DNA of 64,000 nucleotides from Ectobius pallidus. Lineage: Eukaryota > Arthropoda > Insecta > Blattodea > Ectobiidae. Each line of letters starts with the position of its first letter. The stretch's first letter is position 1. Under the pieces are notes generated by a model that searched no databases, was not told the DNA's origin, and saw only the letters and a list, made by a program, of their open reading frames with translations. The DNA is taken from NCBI GenBank assembly GCA_964059195.1, contig CAXKWD010000006.1, forward strand, positions 17,012,129 through 17,076,128, given 5' to 3'. Below are positions 12,278 to 22,956 of this stretch, one piece after another. The translations under genes were made by a program, and so were the position numbers.

Positions 12278-14042
12278 TACCACAGGTTAACGTAAACACA
12301 TGTCAGTATTATTTCTAATGCAATAATGCATTATTGAAAAAGGGAATACAAGCCATTTTGTTTTAATTGCAAACTCGCTAAGGAAAGGAACTATGACCTA
12401 TTCTTCACACTTATATTTCTTTAGCAGTGAAAGATTTAATCTACCCATGACCTTGTTCTTTTTACTAATGAGTTTTATTTGTGTACTGTAGTCCTTACAG
12501 TACAATATTATTTCTAGTACACATGTCTATTCAATTTTCAACTCAACACCAATTAAGCTACTCTCAATGCATCAAGTTGCAAAATATTATTAATTCCCAC
12601 GCGACTTTACACTGTCCAGCGTGTCTATATATTTATTTTAAAAAGCATTTCGCGAATTATTTTCTTATCAATTACGTGACAATATAACTAGTAATTGAGG
12701 AGTTTAGTACTGTATACTAATATCAACTTATAACTATTCATAGGCATATTCTTGCCAAGTTCCACTATACTATTTTATTTTTCAACATCGAAGTGTTTAC
12801 TTCATTTGTCCTGTGACTCCGCTGTTCAGTTTTGACCTGGGAAACGTGTATTAAGGTTCTTAACAATATTTAGTCATTTATTTCTATTTCACATATTAAT
12901 ATTCAATGAGGTTTTCATATTTATTATTCCTTGATAAAGCAAAATAGCCCTTATAACCTCTTCTACTAATATTTACTTTATTTTACGTTAGTCATATACT
13001 TTCATTCTTTTTCATCATTTAGTTATTCAATTGAACGATCAGCAATACTTTGTTTACATATCATGAATATTAGGGTTGCATTTCAATAATTGGGAATTTA
13101 TCCTCTCATATGTAAAACTGGATCTGATAATAAGATATACTTCTACAATTATACAATAAGTTTATCTACTTCTTAGCAGCACCTCATAAAATTCATCTTT
13201 CTGATTGGGAATAACGACTGATAGACTCTCGGTTTCATCAAATTTATTGAATATTTAGTTCATCTTTGTTATAGTTTTTCTTTAAAGTTTCTTTTCCCTA
13301 CGGATATCGCTTTATCATTCGAAGTGAGCGCTTTTGAATTAATACTTGTGGAGCTGGTTATATTCCTCAGTCTCCATTATTATTGTGACTGCACGCAGCA
13401 ATACACTATTATTCATATTTTGACACGTGAGCTCCCTGGCATCACTGTCAGTAACAACACACAGGTCAGTGGGTTCTCGTACTCCACTGCCTAAATAGGG
13501 TTCGTAGGCGCGAGCGTACTCCAGCGTACTTCTACTCCCTTGACAATAAATTCTTTTTCTAATGTCTCAGCATCCTCCTACTGAACATATATCACCCCTC
13601 AACATAGCCTCCTCCATCAAAATGATAAGCGTATCTCGTTTCCATACTTGTTTACAAATAAAACATAATTTTCTTCAACATCAACATCATATCGGTAATC
13701 AGACATCGCGTTATATCCCTAAATCAGCTCGTGCGTTAAATGTGCTTTACTGTAAGAAAGTATATCTCAAATGCATGACCCTTTATGTTCAGTATTATCA
13801 TATCTGACGTTCAATATCTCTTAAAACCAACGGCTACTTTATAAATTATTGCATTTTAAACTTCATGGCTAATAGCTCCTTATAAAATTCCTCATTCATT
13901 ATAGAATAGTGCTTCATAATATAATTATTGGGCGTATTTAAAATATCTTCTTCATTCTCTTTGCTTTTATTCAAAGTATTTTGCCAATTTTCCCTTAATA
14001 CACGAGTCCTCGCGGTAACATTCGGACCTTCAAGTGACCCAC
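12278..14042 (-). other. Post-gag internal region without recognisable pol (reference copy)
   Basis: About 1.77 kb lies between the gag stop and the polypurine tract, where pol (normally more than 3 kb) should be. It is AT-rich and broken by stops in all frames except the two short open stretches listed separately. It contains a perfect 16 bp palindrome CAATAATGCATTATTG (12321-12336) and an 8 bp stem hairpin equivalent to 16-36 of copy 1. The 81-codon plus-strand frame here (13562-13807) has no recognised domain and is probably chance. Confidence 0.6.
13339..13566 (-). other. 75-codon open frame in the post-gag region (reference copy)
   Basis: This minus-strand frame without an early ATG runs 75 codons between a TGA and a TAA. 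It contains VREPTDLCVVTDSDAREL and a Glu-rich end. The DSDA segment faintly recalls an aspartic protease DSGA/DTGA motif, but the key Gly is Asp. I do not assign a function; a decayed pol or a chance frame are both possible. The equivalent in copy 1 is 872-1099. Confidence 0.2.
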
Positions 14043-14061
14043 TTAGAAGTTTGTTGAACCG
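13846..14061 (-). other. 71-codon open frame overlapping the gag stop in the minus-1 frame (reference copy)
   Basis: Starting just upstream of the gag stop and read one base back, the frame stays open for 71 codons to a TAA at 13846-13848. The encoded stretch is rich in Glu, Lys and Asn and looks protein-like (for example NKSKENEEDILNTPNNY). Ty3/gypsy elements often express pol in the minus-1 frame after gag, so this may be a residual start of a deleted pol. No protease motif and no standard X XXY YYZ slippery heptamer is seen in the short overlap. It is conserved in all copies (copy 1: 1379-1594), but the copies are too similar for that to be evidence of selection. Confidence 0.3.
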
Positions 14062-16106
14062 TCACCGGTTCCTTCTACCTGCCTGCTTGTGTTTACAATA
14101 ACATTCTCTGGATTTAACTCTCCGTTTTCTGCTTCAGTGTTTGTAAACATAGTGTTGTCCCCACGCTGAAACGTCACGTTTTGCCTTCCTACTCCACGGC
14201 CACGACCATTGCCACGCCTCTCTCGGTGGTCATTTCTGCTTCCAGATACATTACCCTCAAAGTCTACATTATTTATCCGGCCTTCACGGCCATTATTTCT
14301 ATTTGAGTGGTTCTGTCCTCGATTATGGCCCCTAAACTGGGCTCCCGGGTTCATAGCCCTACTCCCTTCTGCGTTTCTCTGTGGATAGTGCGAGTTATTA
14401 TGTCCTCCCCTATCACCCATATTGTTGCCGTTTGGCTCTGGTGCCATATCTCTTTGCTCACTCCGCCTCTCTTCAACTGTCTCGCGCATGGCGCGTAATT
14501 CAAAGCTTGCCAACAACTCAAGAACTCTGCTGTATGTTGATGCGTTCGATACAATCAATACGTTGTAAATATCGGGCCTAAAGTGCCGAATTACTAACTG
14601 AACGATCGATTTTTCGTCCATTAAAGGCTCTAATAGCCTTGCTTTGCTGACAGTTGATAAAAAATAATCTGTCAGGGAGGTATTCCCTCGGGGTGAGTAC
14701 TGGCCATTATACAGTTCGGTGCGAACCAGTGCTTTCTTACTCTCTCCCCAGTACCGATCGAGGAATAACTGTTTGAATTTCTCGTACGAGCAGTCCGAAC
14801 TAACCGTTAAGTCAAACCAATCTTTCACTTTATGTTTAAGTGCCCTAGAAACTACCAACATCTTGTATCGATCAGGGATTTGTTTTAATAGTAAATACTC
14901 ATCCAAGTTCTTTAAAAAAGCTTGCGGGCTTGCATTCCCGTTCTCATTGTAGGACGGAAGGGCAAGTTCGCTTCCAAACAGCTGGCCTATATTTACGTCA
15001 TTACCGTTGTTTACAAGAACCTGTGGCGTATTCATCCTAGAGAATGAAGTGTTGGAGCCTACATCATTATTCGGGTATGCTGCAGAAATATTTACTTCCG
15101 CACTAAGTCCATTTCCGACTGTATTCGATACAACATTACAACTTTTACTTGTACCCGCATTCAAAATTCCCGGCATGATGTCGCCTCCATCACTCCCATC
15201 CCTTGATTTTACGCTCTCGACCTCATGGGTCAAGCAGCTGACCTCTTTATTTATTACTTCAACATTCTGAGTTAATTTATTTTCCAGTTTCTGCACCCTA
15301 TTATTTATTTGTGTTTCGAACTCCTTCCTACCCTCGGCAATGGCCTTATCCAATTTGTCTGCCCTCTGAGTGAGTTTAACAGATTCAGCTTGCAAGTTAT
15401 CCACACCCGAACTAATTTCTGTTAGACAACTAACAAAATCTCCCCTTAATTTGTTTATCTCCAAATCTGTACGCCCATTTATTTTTACTCCTATCTCCTC
15501 GGTTTTATCCTCTAATTTCTTCACCTCATGATTTAATTTCTCCTTCCACTCCTGATTCTGCTTAACAATTTTACTATCCACTCCCTTGTTAACCTCATCT
15601 ATTTTACTTTCCAGCCTATCATGATTTTTTCTCATTTGTTCACCTACTACTTTTAACTGCTCGTTTGTGGCCTGAATCTGCTCCTGAATTTTATCATTAT
15701 TTGCCTTGAACTGCTCTTTAATTTCCTTCCGTATCTCGTCATTACTTACTTTCAGATGCTCATGATTCTTTTCCATTTTATCTAGCAAACTGCTAAGCAT
15801 GGCTTCTATGCCTGAAGGTACTACATCTGCGCTGTTTACTCTAGAAACTGCCTGACTTCCCCCATTCTCGGAACGGACAGTGTATTCTTTCTCAACAATA
15901 CGTTCACCCATTTCACTCACCTGCTCAACGTCGCCATCATGTCTGGGCAGCTCTACCTCTAAAAACATGTCATTTCCTACCACCTCACTATCTGCCTGTT
16001 CGTTGAAAACCTCAATATTTTGGCCAAGAAGGCTCTGTCCTTCCCCCAGTTTCTCAATCTGGCTGTCTGCCATCTTACTTATTAATTTCCCACTCCTCAG
16101 GTACAT
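14043..16106 (-). CDS. gag: Gag-like polyprotein, array copy 3 (687 aa)
   Basis: Full-length frame with the domain layout described for copy 1. Two residue changes are specific to this copy, both in the coiled coil: Gln117 to His and Arg190 to Lys. A silent T-to-A change at 14151 is shared with copy 5 but absent from copy 4, which lies between them. Its 5' LTR is 16719-18499 and its 3' LTR is 10481-12261, so it is the first copy in the window that has both LTRs and an intact frame. Confidence 0.88.
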   Translation of the reverse strand: MYLRSGKLISKMADSQIEKLGEGQSLLGQNIEVFNEQADSEVVGNDMFLEVELPRHDGDVEQVSEMGERIVEKEYTVRSENGGSQAVSRVNSADVVPSGIEAMLSSLLDKMEKNHEHLKVSNDEIRKEIKEQFKANNDKIQEQIQATNEQLKVVGEQMRKNHDRLESKIDEVNKGVDSKIVKQNQEWKEKLNHEVKKLEDKTEEIGVKINGRTDLEINKLRGDFVSCLTEISSGVDNLQAESVKLTQRADKLDKAIAEGRKEFETQINNRVQKLENKLTQNVEVINKEVSCLTHEVESVKSRDGSDGGDIMPGILNAGTSKSCNVVSNTVGNGLSAEVNISAAYPNNDVGSNTSFSRMNTPQVLVNNGNDVNIGQLFGSELALPSYNENGNASPQAFLKNLDEYLLLKQIPDRYKMLVVSRALKHKVKDWFDLTVSSDCSYEKFKQLFLDRYWGESKKALVRTELYNGQYSPRGNTSLTDYFLSTVSKARLLEPLMDEKSIVQLVIRHFRPDIYNVLIVSNASTYSRVLELLASFELRAMRETVEERRSEQRDMAPEPNGNNMGDRGGHNNSHYPQRNAEGSRAMNPGAQFRGHNRGQNHSNRNNGREGRINNVDFEGNVSGSRNDHRERRGNGRGRGVGRQNVTFQRGDNTMFTNTEAENGELNPENVIVNTSRQVEGTGDGSTNF

Positions 16107-16701
16107 TTACTTATAATCAGACTATTCCTTTTCCTTAAAGCTAACACACATGCAAAACACAGTACATGAGCATCATGAACATAACACTTTAAGCTCCAAT
16201 GAACTAACATACAAAAAAATCGTCTCCTTAATTCCTCTAAAATTTTAATATTTCACTAGCTAAAATTGTGCTGCTCCTCGCTATTCTGCGACTTAATTAA
16301 TAAATTCAAATTTACTTGGTTTACTAAAAAATCATTCCGTAAAGTTTACTTTAATAATGGAATCAACAGAAGGTTGTATTTCAATAAAAAGTTTCTAGTT
16401 ATTTTATTTATTCTTTTTTTTTTAAGAAAAAATGAAAGTAAAAAAATTAAATTATGCGAAATTTGAATTTATTATGAATATTTCAGCACTTACAGTTTAG
16501 GAATTTTGTAGTTCGTCCCACGTAGTCCATTTTGTACCATGTCCTCCTGTCGAAGGTCTTCTGTCATCTTCTGTGGATGTAGTTGAAGCTCCCGTTGTTC
16601 CTGTTCTTCTGCTCCAATAGACTATTGTGTAATGATCCAGTATGGCGATTGTCATGCTGATATAATTTTATCGTGCCCCAGTTGGTTAGCCAGTGTGATG
16701 G
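16107..16701 (-). other. Untranslated leader between PBS and gag (reference copy)
   Basis: About 595 bp is AT-rich with no convincing reading frame on minus. It contains a homopolymer T run (plus strand) of 8 to 10 bases that varies between copies. This is where a packaging signal would be expected. Copy 1 (3640-4226) differs most here: it has a 4 bp GAAG duplication near 3907 and lacks ten bases near 4130. Confidence 0.5.
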
Positions 16702-16719
16702 TGGTTTCGTCGGGCGCCA
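16702..16719 (-). promoter_or_regulatory. Putative tRNA primer-binding site (reference copy)
   Basis: On minus the 18 bases begin TGGCGCCCGA. These ten bases match the complement of the 3' end of lysine-type tRNAs as I remember it; the following bases (CGAAACCA) do not match that tRNA. The site abuts the LTR end (TTACT), where minus-strand DNA priming is expected. The same site recurs in every copy, for example at 4227-4244 and 10464-10481; copy 1 has one substitution in its last bases. The first T overlaps the LTR end by one base. Confidence 0.65.
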
Positions 16720-18499
16720 GTAAGCTTGTTAATTACTTACGTTATTTGTCGTGGACGGACCTCCTTCCTCGGCTCTCAGCGGCTCCAAGCTCGATCCTCT
16801 AATCTCATGGGCAGATGACAGGAGACAGACAAGGGTGGTAGTAAGGACGATCAGTATGTACCTGTGTTGCTTTCATGATTTATTCCACCTGTTCTTAGAT
16901 GGCCACTAATGATACAAATGTTGACGAGATTTTTATCCTAATTATTAATGGTGTGGCGATTTTAAGATCTATGTATCTACCTCCATTGTGCTTTCCTTCG
17001 GCGGTACTTGCATCCTAGCTCAGCTAATACAAGCTGTAAACACTGTGTGCCAGGCGCACACTTCTATCCTATATACTGTTTCCTAAATGGTAGTATTTTA
17101 CCATTATGCTACTGCAAACTTGGTACTTTATTGCTTAATCTGTTTGGGCCTATATGCAAGTACTCGATCCATCCTCCACCTATTTAGAGACCGAAGAGAA
17201 GAGTGAGAACTTCCCTTAGTGGGATTTCACACTAAGTGAATATTCTTACTAAGTCCACCCACTTACTTTAATGTGATTGGAAGAAAATCGGGTACGTGGC
17301 CTCGCTTATTGTTAAAATACACCAATAGAAAATGTTCTTATTATAATATGTTTCAATATATTTTCTCACGCTATATCAGGAGCGGTTTTCTTTGATTCTG
17401 AAAAACATGCTCCTGCATTCATTAAACCATCTTAAAATCGCTATCCATCAATGCAATAAAATAATATTTCAATTATACCGTGACGATATAAAACTTAAAT
17501 TTTGAAGTACGTGATTCTTTTCACGGATCCAAATTCGTCACGGCAATTTCCCTAAACTCTGCTGTTTGCAGTTTAACAATGCATCTTTCCAAAACTCTCT
17601 TATTCTACCAATATAATTTTATGGCTATGTTTTCCGAATCTCACAGAGAAACTTTCCCTTCCGCCGGCCTTGGTCGGCTAAACCATCTAATAACATGCAC
17701 CTTCGCTTAGGGTAGGCTCCCTTTTGTGCTAAGGGCTATAAAATTCACAGGGGATACTTTTATGTGATACAAGCGTATAATTTGGAAGTTCTTGCATGTA
17801 CTTAATGAATAATTAATAATATGAATAGGTGGAACTGTCTCATACTGTCCTGACATAATGAGAACATAATTACCAAAGAGTTTGCTTTGGAGAATCATGG
17901 GTTCATTGTGTCATATTCCCCCAAGGTTGTGGAATAACTTTAAACTGGCCGTGTTTGTAAACATCAGCTGTAGTTTTAAATAGTTTTTGTATACAAACAG
18001 AGTTGTTTTGGGTCTAGTCATATGGTGGTTCCATACCTGTGTAGGGTTGAACAAGTCCCGTTCTGACCTTCAGAATTGTTATTACAACAGGGGATCCGTC
18101 CTCTCCATAAAACCCCTAGAAGACTAAACTTTCTTAAATACACAAAACATAGATTCCTTTAACACAATTCTTAACCTACTGCATAAAAATAACCCTTTCA
18201 TGCATATTCGCACACTCATTCATGTCATACTCTTGGCGGGATTACCTGTTCTTACACACCGCTTTGAGACCTTCAATTCAAATCCGCACACTTTTTCTTT
18301 GTTGCACTGTACCGGGTTTGAACCCCGTAATATTTATGAAGGCAAATCACTTTTGCTCGTCTCACGGTAATACAACACATATTTATTTCTTCATGGGCAC
18401 GGAATGATCGACCTTAGCGTCCCATTTCATACACTTAGTAGTTACACATTGTCATACATACATCAATACACAAAACACATCAACATGCTTATGAATACT
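16719..18499 (-). repeat. Inferred LTR, copy 3 (1781 bp)
   Basis: Same ends and length; a private C-to-T substitution lies at 17293. Confidence 0.72.
17070..17075 (-). promoter_or_regulatory. Candidate TATA box in the LTR
   Basis: TATATA on minus lies about 350 bp from the 3' end of the LTR, with a short GC-containing hairpin about 10-25 bp downstream. With the AATAAA about 190 bp further on, this would place U3/R near 17040 and give a long U3 of about 1.4 kb. Other AT-rich motifs in the LTR could serve instead. The equivalent in copy 1 is 4595-4600. Confidence 0.35.
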
Positions 18500-20280
18500 T
18501 CTCCCTTTTGTTTGTTACCACAGGTTAACGTAAACACATGTCAGTATTATTTCTAATGCAATAATGCATTATTGAAAAAGGGAATACAAGCCATTTTGTT
18601 TTAATTGCAAACTCGCTAAGGAAAGGAACTATGACCTATTCTTCACACTTATATTTCTTTAGCAGTGAAAGATTTAATCTACCCATGACCTTGTTCTTTT
18701 TACTAATGAGTTTTATTTGTGTACTGTAGTCCTTACAGTACAATATTATTTCTAGTACACATGTCTATTCAATTTTCAACTCAACACCAATTAAGCTACT
18801 CTCAATGCATCAAGTTGCAAAATATTATTAATTCCCACGCGACTTTACACTGTCCAGCGTGTCTATATATTTATTTTAAAAAGCATTTCGCGAATTATTT
18901 TCTTATCAATTACGTGACAATATAACTAGTAATTGAGGAGTTTAGTACTGTATACTAATATCAACTTATAACTATTCATAGGCATATTCTTGCCAAGTTC
19001 CACTATACTATTTTATTTTTCAACATCGAAGTGTTTACTTCATTTGTCCTGTGACTCCGCTGTTCAGTTTTGACCTGGGAAACGTGTATTAAGGTTCTTA
19101 ACAATATTTAGTCATTTATTTCTATTTCACATATTAATATTCAATGAGGTTTTCATATTTATTATTCCTTGATAAAGCAAAATAGCCCTTATAACCTCTT
19201 CTACTAATATTTACTTTATTTTACGTTAGTCATATACTTTCATTCTTTTTCATCATTTAGTTATTCAATTGAACGATCAGCAATACTTTGTTTACATATC
19301 ATGATTATTAGGGTTGCATTTCAATAATTGGGAATTTATCCTCTCATATGTAAAACTGGATCTGATAATAAGATATACTTCTACAATTATACAATAAGTT
19401 TATCTACTTCTTAGCAGCACCTCATAAAATTCATCTTTCTGATTGGGAATAACGACTGATAGACTCTCGGTTTCATCAAATTTATTGAATATTTAGTTCA
19501 TCTTTGTTATAGTTTTTCTTTAAAGTTTCTTTTCCCTACGGATATCGCTTTATCATTCGAAGTGAGCGCTTTTGAATTAATACTTGTGGAGCTGGTTATA
19601 TTCCTCAGTCTCCATTATTATTGTGACTGCACGCAGCAATACACTATTATTCATATTTTGACACGTGAGCTCCCTGGCATCACTGTCAGTAACAACACAC
19701 AGGTCAGTGGGTTCTCGTACTCCACTGCCTAAATAGGGTTCGTAGGCGCGAGCGTACTCCAGCGTACTTCTACTCCCTTGACAATAAATTCTTTTTCTAA
19801 TGTCTCAGCATCCTCCTACTGAACATATATCACCCCTCAACATAGCCTCCTCCATCAAAATGATAAGCGTATCTCGTTTCCATACTTGTTTACAAATAAA
19901 ACATAATTTTCTTCAACATCAACATCATATCGGTAATCAGACATCGCGTTATATCCCTAAATCAGCTCGTGCGTTAAATGTGCTTTACTGTAAGAAAGTA
20001 TATCTCAAATGCATGACCCTTTATGTTCAGTATTATCATATCTGACGTTCAATATCTCTTAAAACCAACGGCTACTTTATAAATTATTGCATTTTAAACT
20101 TCATGGCTAATAGCTCCTTATAAAATTCCTCATTCATTATAGAATAGTGCTTCATAATATAATTATTGGGCGTATTTAAAATATCTTCTTCATTCTCTTT
20201 GCTTTTATTCAAAGTATTTTGCCAATTTTCCCTTAATACACGAGTCCTCGCGGTAACATTCGGACCTTCAAGTGACCCAC

Positions 20281-22344
20281 TTAGAAATTTGTTGAACCGT
20301 CACCGGTTCCTTCTACCTGCCTGCTTGTGTTTACAATAACATTCTCTGGATTTAACTCTCCGTTTTCTGCTTCAGTGTTTGTAAACATTGTGTTGTCCCC
20401 ACGCTGAAACGTCACGTTTTGCCTTCCTACTCCACGGCCACGACCATTGCCACGCCTCTCTCGGTGATCATTTCTGCTTCCAGATACATTACCCTCAAAG
20501 TCTACATTATTTATCCGGCCTTCACGGCCATTATTTCTATTTGAGTGGTTCTGTCCTCGATTATGGCCCCTAAACTGGGCTCCCGGGTTCATAGCCCTAC
20601 TCCCTTCTGCGTTTCTCTGTGGATAGTGCGAGTTATTATGTCCTCCCCTATCACCCATATTGTTGCCGTTTGGCTCTGGTGCCATATCTCTTTGCTCACT
20701 CCGCCTCTCTTCAACTGTCTCGCGCATGGCGCGTAATTCAAAGCTTGCCAACAACTCAAGAACTCTGCTGTATGTTGATGCGTTCGATACAATCAATACG
20801 TTGTAAATATCGGGCCTAAAGTGCCGAATTACTAACTGAACGATCGATTTTTCGTCCATTAAAGGCTCTAATAGCCTTGCTTTGCTGACAGTTGATAAAA
20901 AATAATCTGTCAGGGAGGTATTCCCTCGGGGTGAGTACTGGCCATTATACAGTTCGGTGCGAACCAGTGCTTTCTTACTCTCTCCCCAGTACCGATCGAG
21001 GAATAACTGTTTGAATTTCTCGTACGAGCAGTCCGAACTAACCGTTAAGTCAAACCAATCTTTCACTTTATGTTTAAGTGCCCTAGAAACTACCAACATC
21101 TTGTATCGATCAGGGATTTGTTTTAATAGTAAATACTCATCCAAGTTCTTTAAAAAAGCTTGCGGGCTTGCATTCCCGTTCTCATTGTAGGACGGAAGGG
21201 CAAGTTCGCTTCCAAACAGCTGGCCTATATTTACGTCATTACCGTTGTTTACAAGAACCTGTGGCGTATTCATCCTAGAGAATGAAGTGTTGGAGCCTAC
21301 ATCATTATTCGGGTATGCTGCAGAAATATTTACTTCCGCACTAAGTCCATTTCCGACTGTATTCGATACAACATTACAACTTTTACTTGTACCCGCATTC
21401 AAAATTCCCGGCATGATGTCGCCTCCATCACTCCCATCCCTTGATTTTACGCTCTCGACCTCATGGGTCAAGCAGCTGACCTCTTTATTTATTACTTCAA
21501 CATTCTGAGTTAATTTATTTTCCAGTTTCTGCACCCTATTATTTATTTGTGTTTCGAACTCCTTCCTACCCTCGGCAATGGCCTTATCCAATTTGTCTGC
21601 CCTCTGAGTGAGTTTAACAGATTCAGCTTGCAAGTTATCCACACCCGAACTAATTTCTGTTAGACAACTAACAAAATCTCCCCTTAATTTGTTTATCTCC
21701 AAATCTGTACGCCCATTTATTTTTACTCCTATCTCCTCGGTTTTATCCTCTAATTTCTTCACCTCATGATTTAATCTCTCCTTCCACTCCTGATTCTGCT
21801 TAACAATTTTACTATCCACTCCCTTGTTAACCTCATCTATTTTACTTTCCAGCCTATCATGATTTTTTCTCATTTGTTCACCTACTACTTTTAACTGCTC
21901 GTTTGTGGCCTGAATCTGCTCCTGAATTTTATCATTATTTGCCTTGAACTGCTCTTTAATTTCCTTCCGTATCTCGTCATTACTTACTTTCAGCTGCTCA
22001 TGATTCTTTTCCATTTTATCTAGCAAACTGCTAAGCATGGCTTTTATACCTGAAGGTACTACATCTGCGCTGTTTACTCTATAAACTGCCTGACTTCCCC
22101 CATTCTCGGAACGGACAGTGTATTCTTTCTCAACAATACGTTCACCCATTTCACTCACCTGCTCAACGTCGCCATCATGTCTGGGCAGCTCTACCTCTAA
22201 AAACATGTCATTTCCTACCACCTCACTATCTGCCTGTTCGTTGAAAACCTCAATATTTTGGCCAAGAAGGCTCTGTCCTTCCCCCAGTTTCTCAATCTGG
22301 CTGTCTGCCATCTTACTTATTAATTTCCCACTCCTCAGGTACAT
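20281..22344 (-). CDS. gag: Gag-like polyprotein, array copy 4 (687 aa)
   Basis: Full-length frame, same domains as the other copies. It has the most amino-acid changes of the intact copies: Ser88 to Tyr and Glu101 to Lys, both in the acidic N-terminal segment just ahead of the coiled coil. Two silent changes also occur near the 3' end (around 20286 and 20467). The reading frame is intact, so it may be functional if transcribed. Confidence 0.88.
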   Translation of the reverse strand: MYLRSGKLISKMADSQIEKLGEGQSLLGQNIEVFNEQADSEVVGNDMFLEVELPRHDGDVEQVSEMGERIVEKEYTVRSENGGSQAVYRVNSADVVPSGIKAMLSSLLDKMEKNHEQLKVSNDEIRKEIKEQFKANNDKIQEQIQATNEQLKVVGEQMRKNHDRLESKIDEVNKGVDSKIVKQNQEWKERLNHEVKKLEDKTEEIGVKINGRTDLEINKLRGDFVSCLTEISSGVDNLQAESVKLTQRADKLDKAIAEGRKEFETQINNRVQKLENKLTQNVEVINKEVSCLTHEVESVKSRDGSDGGDIMPGILNAGTSKSCNVVSNTVGNGLSAEVNISAAYPNNDVGSNTSFSRMNTPQVLVNNGNDVNIGQLFGSELALPSYNENGNASPQAFLKNLDEYLLLKQIPDRYKMLVVSRALKHKVKDWFDLTVSSDCSYEKFKQLFLDRYWGESKKALVRTELYNGQYSPRGNTSLTDYFLSTVSKARLLEPLMDEKSIVQLVIRHFRPDIYNVLIVSNASTYSRVLELLASFELRAMRETVEERRSEQRDMAPEPNGNNMGDRGGHNNSHYPQRNAEGSRAMNPGAQFRGHNRGQNHSNRNNGREGRINNVDFEGNVSGSRNDHRERRGNGRGRGVGRQNVTFQRGDNTMFTNTEAENGELNPENVIVNTSRQVEGTGDGSTNF

Positions 22345-22956
22345 TTACTTATAATCAGACTATTCCTTTTCCTTAAAGCTAACACACATGCAAAACACAG
22401 TACATGAGCATCATGAACATAACACTTTAAGCTCCAATGAACTAACATACAAAAAAATCGTCTCCTTAATTCCTCTAAAATTTTAATATTTCACTAGCTA
22501 AAATTGTGCTGCTCCTCGCTATTCTGCGACTTAATTAATAAATTCAAATTTACTTGGTTTACTAAAAAATCATTCCGTAAAGTTTACTTTAATAATGGAA
22601 TCAACAGAAGGTTGTATTTCAATAAAAAGTTTCTAGTTATTTTATTTATTCTTTTTTTTTTAAGAAAAAATGAAAGTAAAAAAATTAAATTATGCGAAAT
22701 TTGAATTTATTATGAATATTTCAGCACTTACAGTTTAGGAATTTTGTAGTTCGTCCCACGTAGTCCATTTTGTACCATGTCCTCCTGTCGAAGGTCTTCT
22801 GTCATCTTCTGTGGATGTAGTTGAAGCTCCCGTTGTTCCTGTTCTTCTGCTCCAATAGACTATTGTGTAATGATCCAGTATGGCGATTGTCATGCTGATA
22901 TAATTTTATCGTGCCCCAGTTGGTTAGCCAGTGTGATGGTGGTTTCGTCGGGCGCC

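Larger units (their letters stand above)
10481..18499 (-). mobile_element. Reference LTR-internal-LTR copy: gag-only (non-autonomous) LTR retrotransposon, about 8.0 kb
   Basis: This is one complete element read on minus. It has a 5' LTR (18499-16719), a PBS-like site (16719-16702), a leader (16701-16107), gag (16106-14043), a 3' region without recognised pol (14042-12262), a polypurine tract (12271-12262) and a 3' LTR (12261-10481). LTR ends are AGTA and TACT on the coding strand. AGT...ACT ends and a Lys-type PBS are known among insect Ty3/gypsy elements, so Ty3/gypsy (Metaviridae) affinity is likely. No aspartic protease, RT YxDD, RNase H or integrase signature was seen in any frame I examined. 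The LTR call rests on the terminal signals and their spacing. Each period holds only one LTR copy, so the two LTRs of this element are also successive array repeats and do not give independent confirmation. It could also be viewed as a satellite derived from such an element. Confidence 0.75.
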
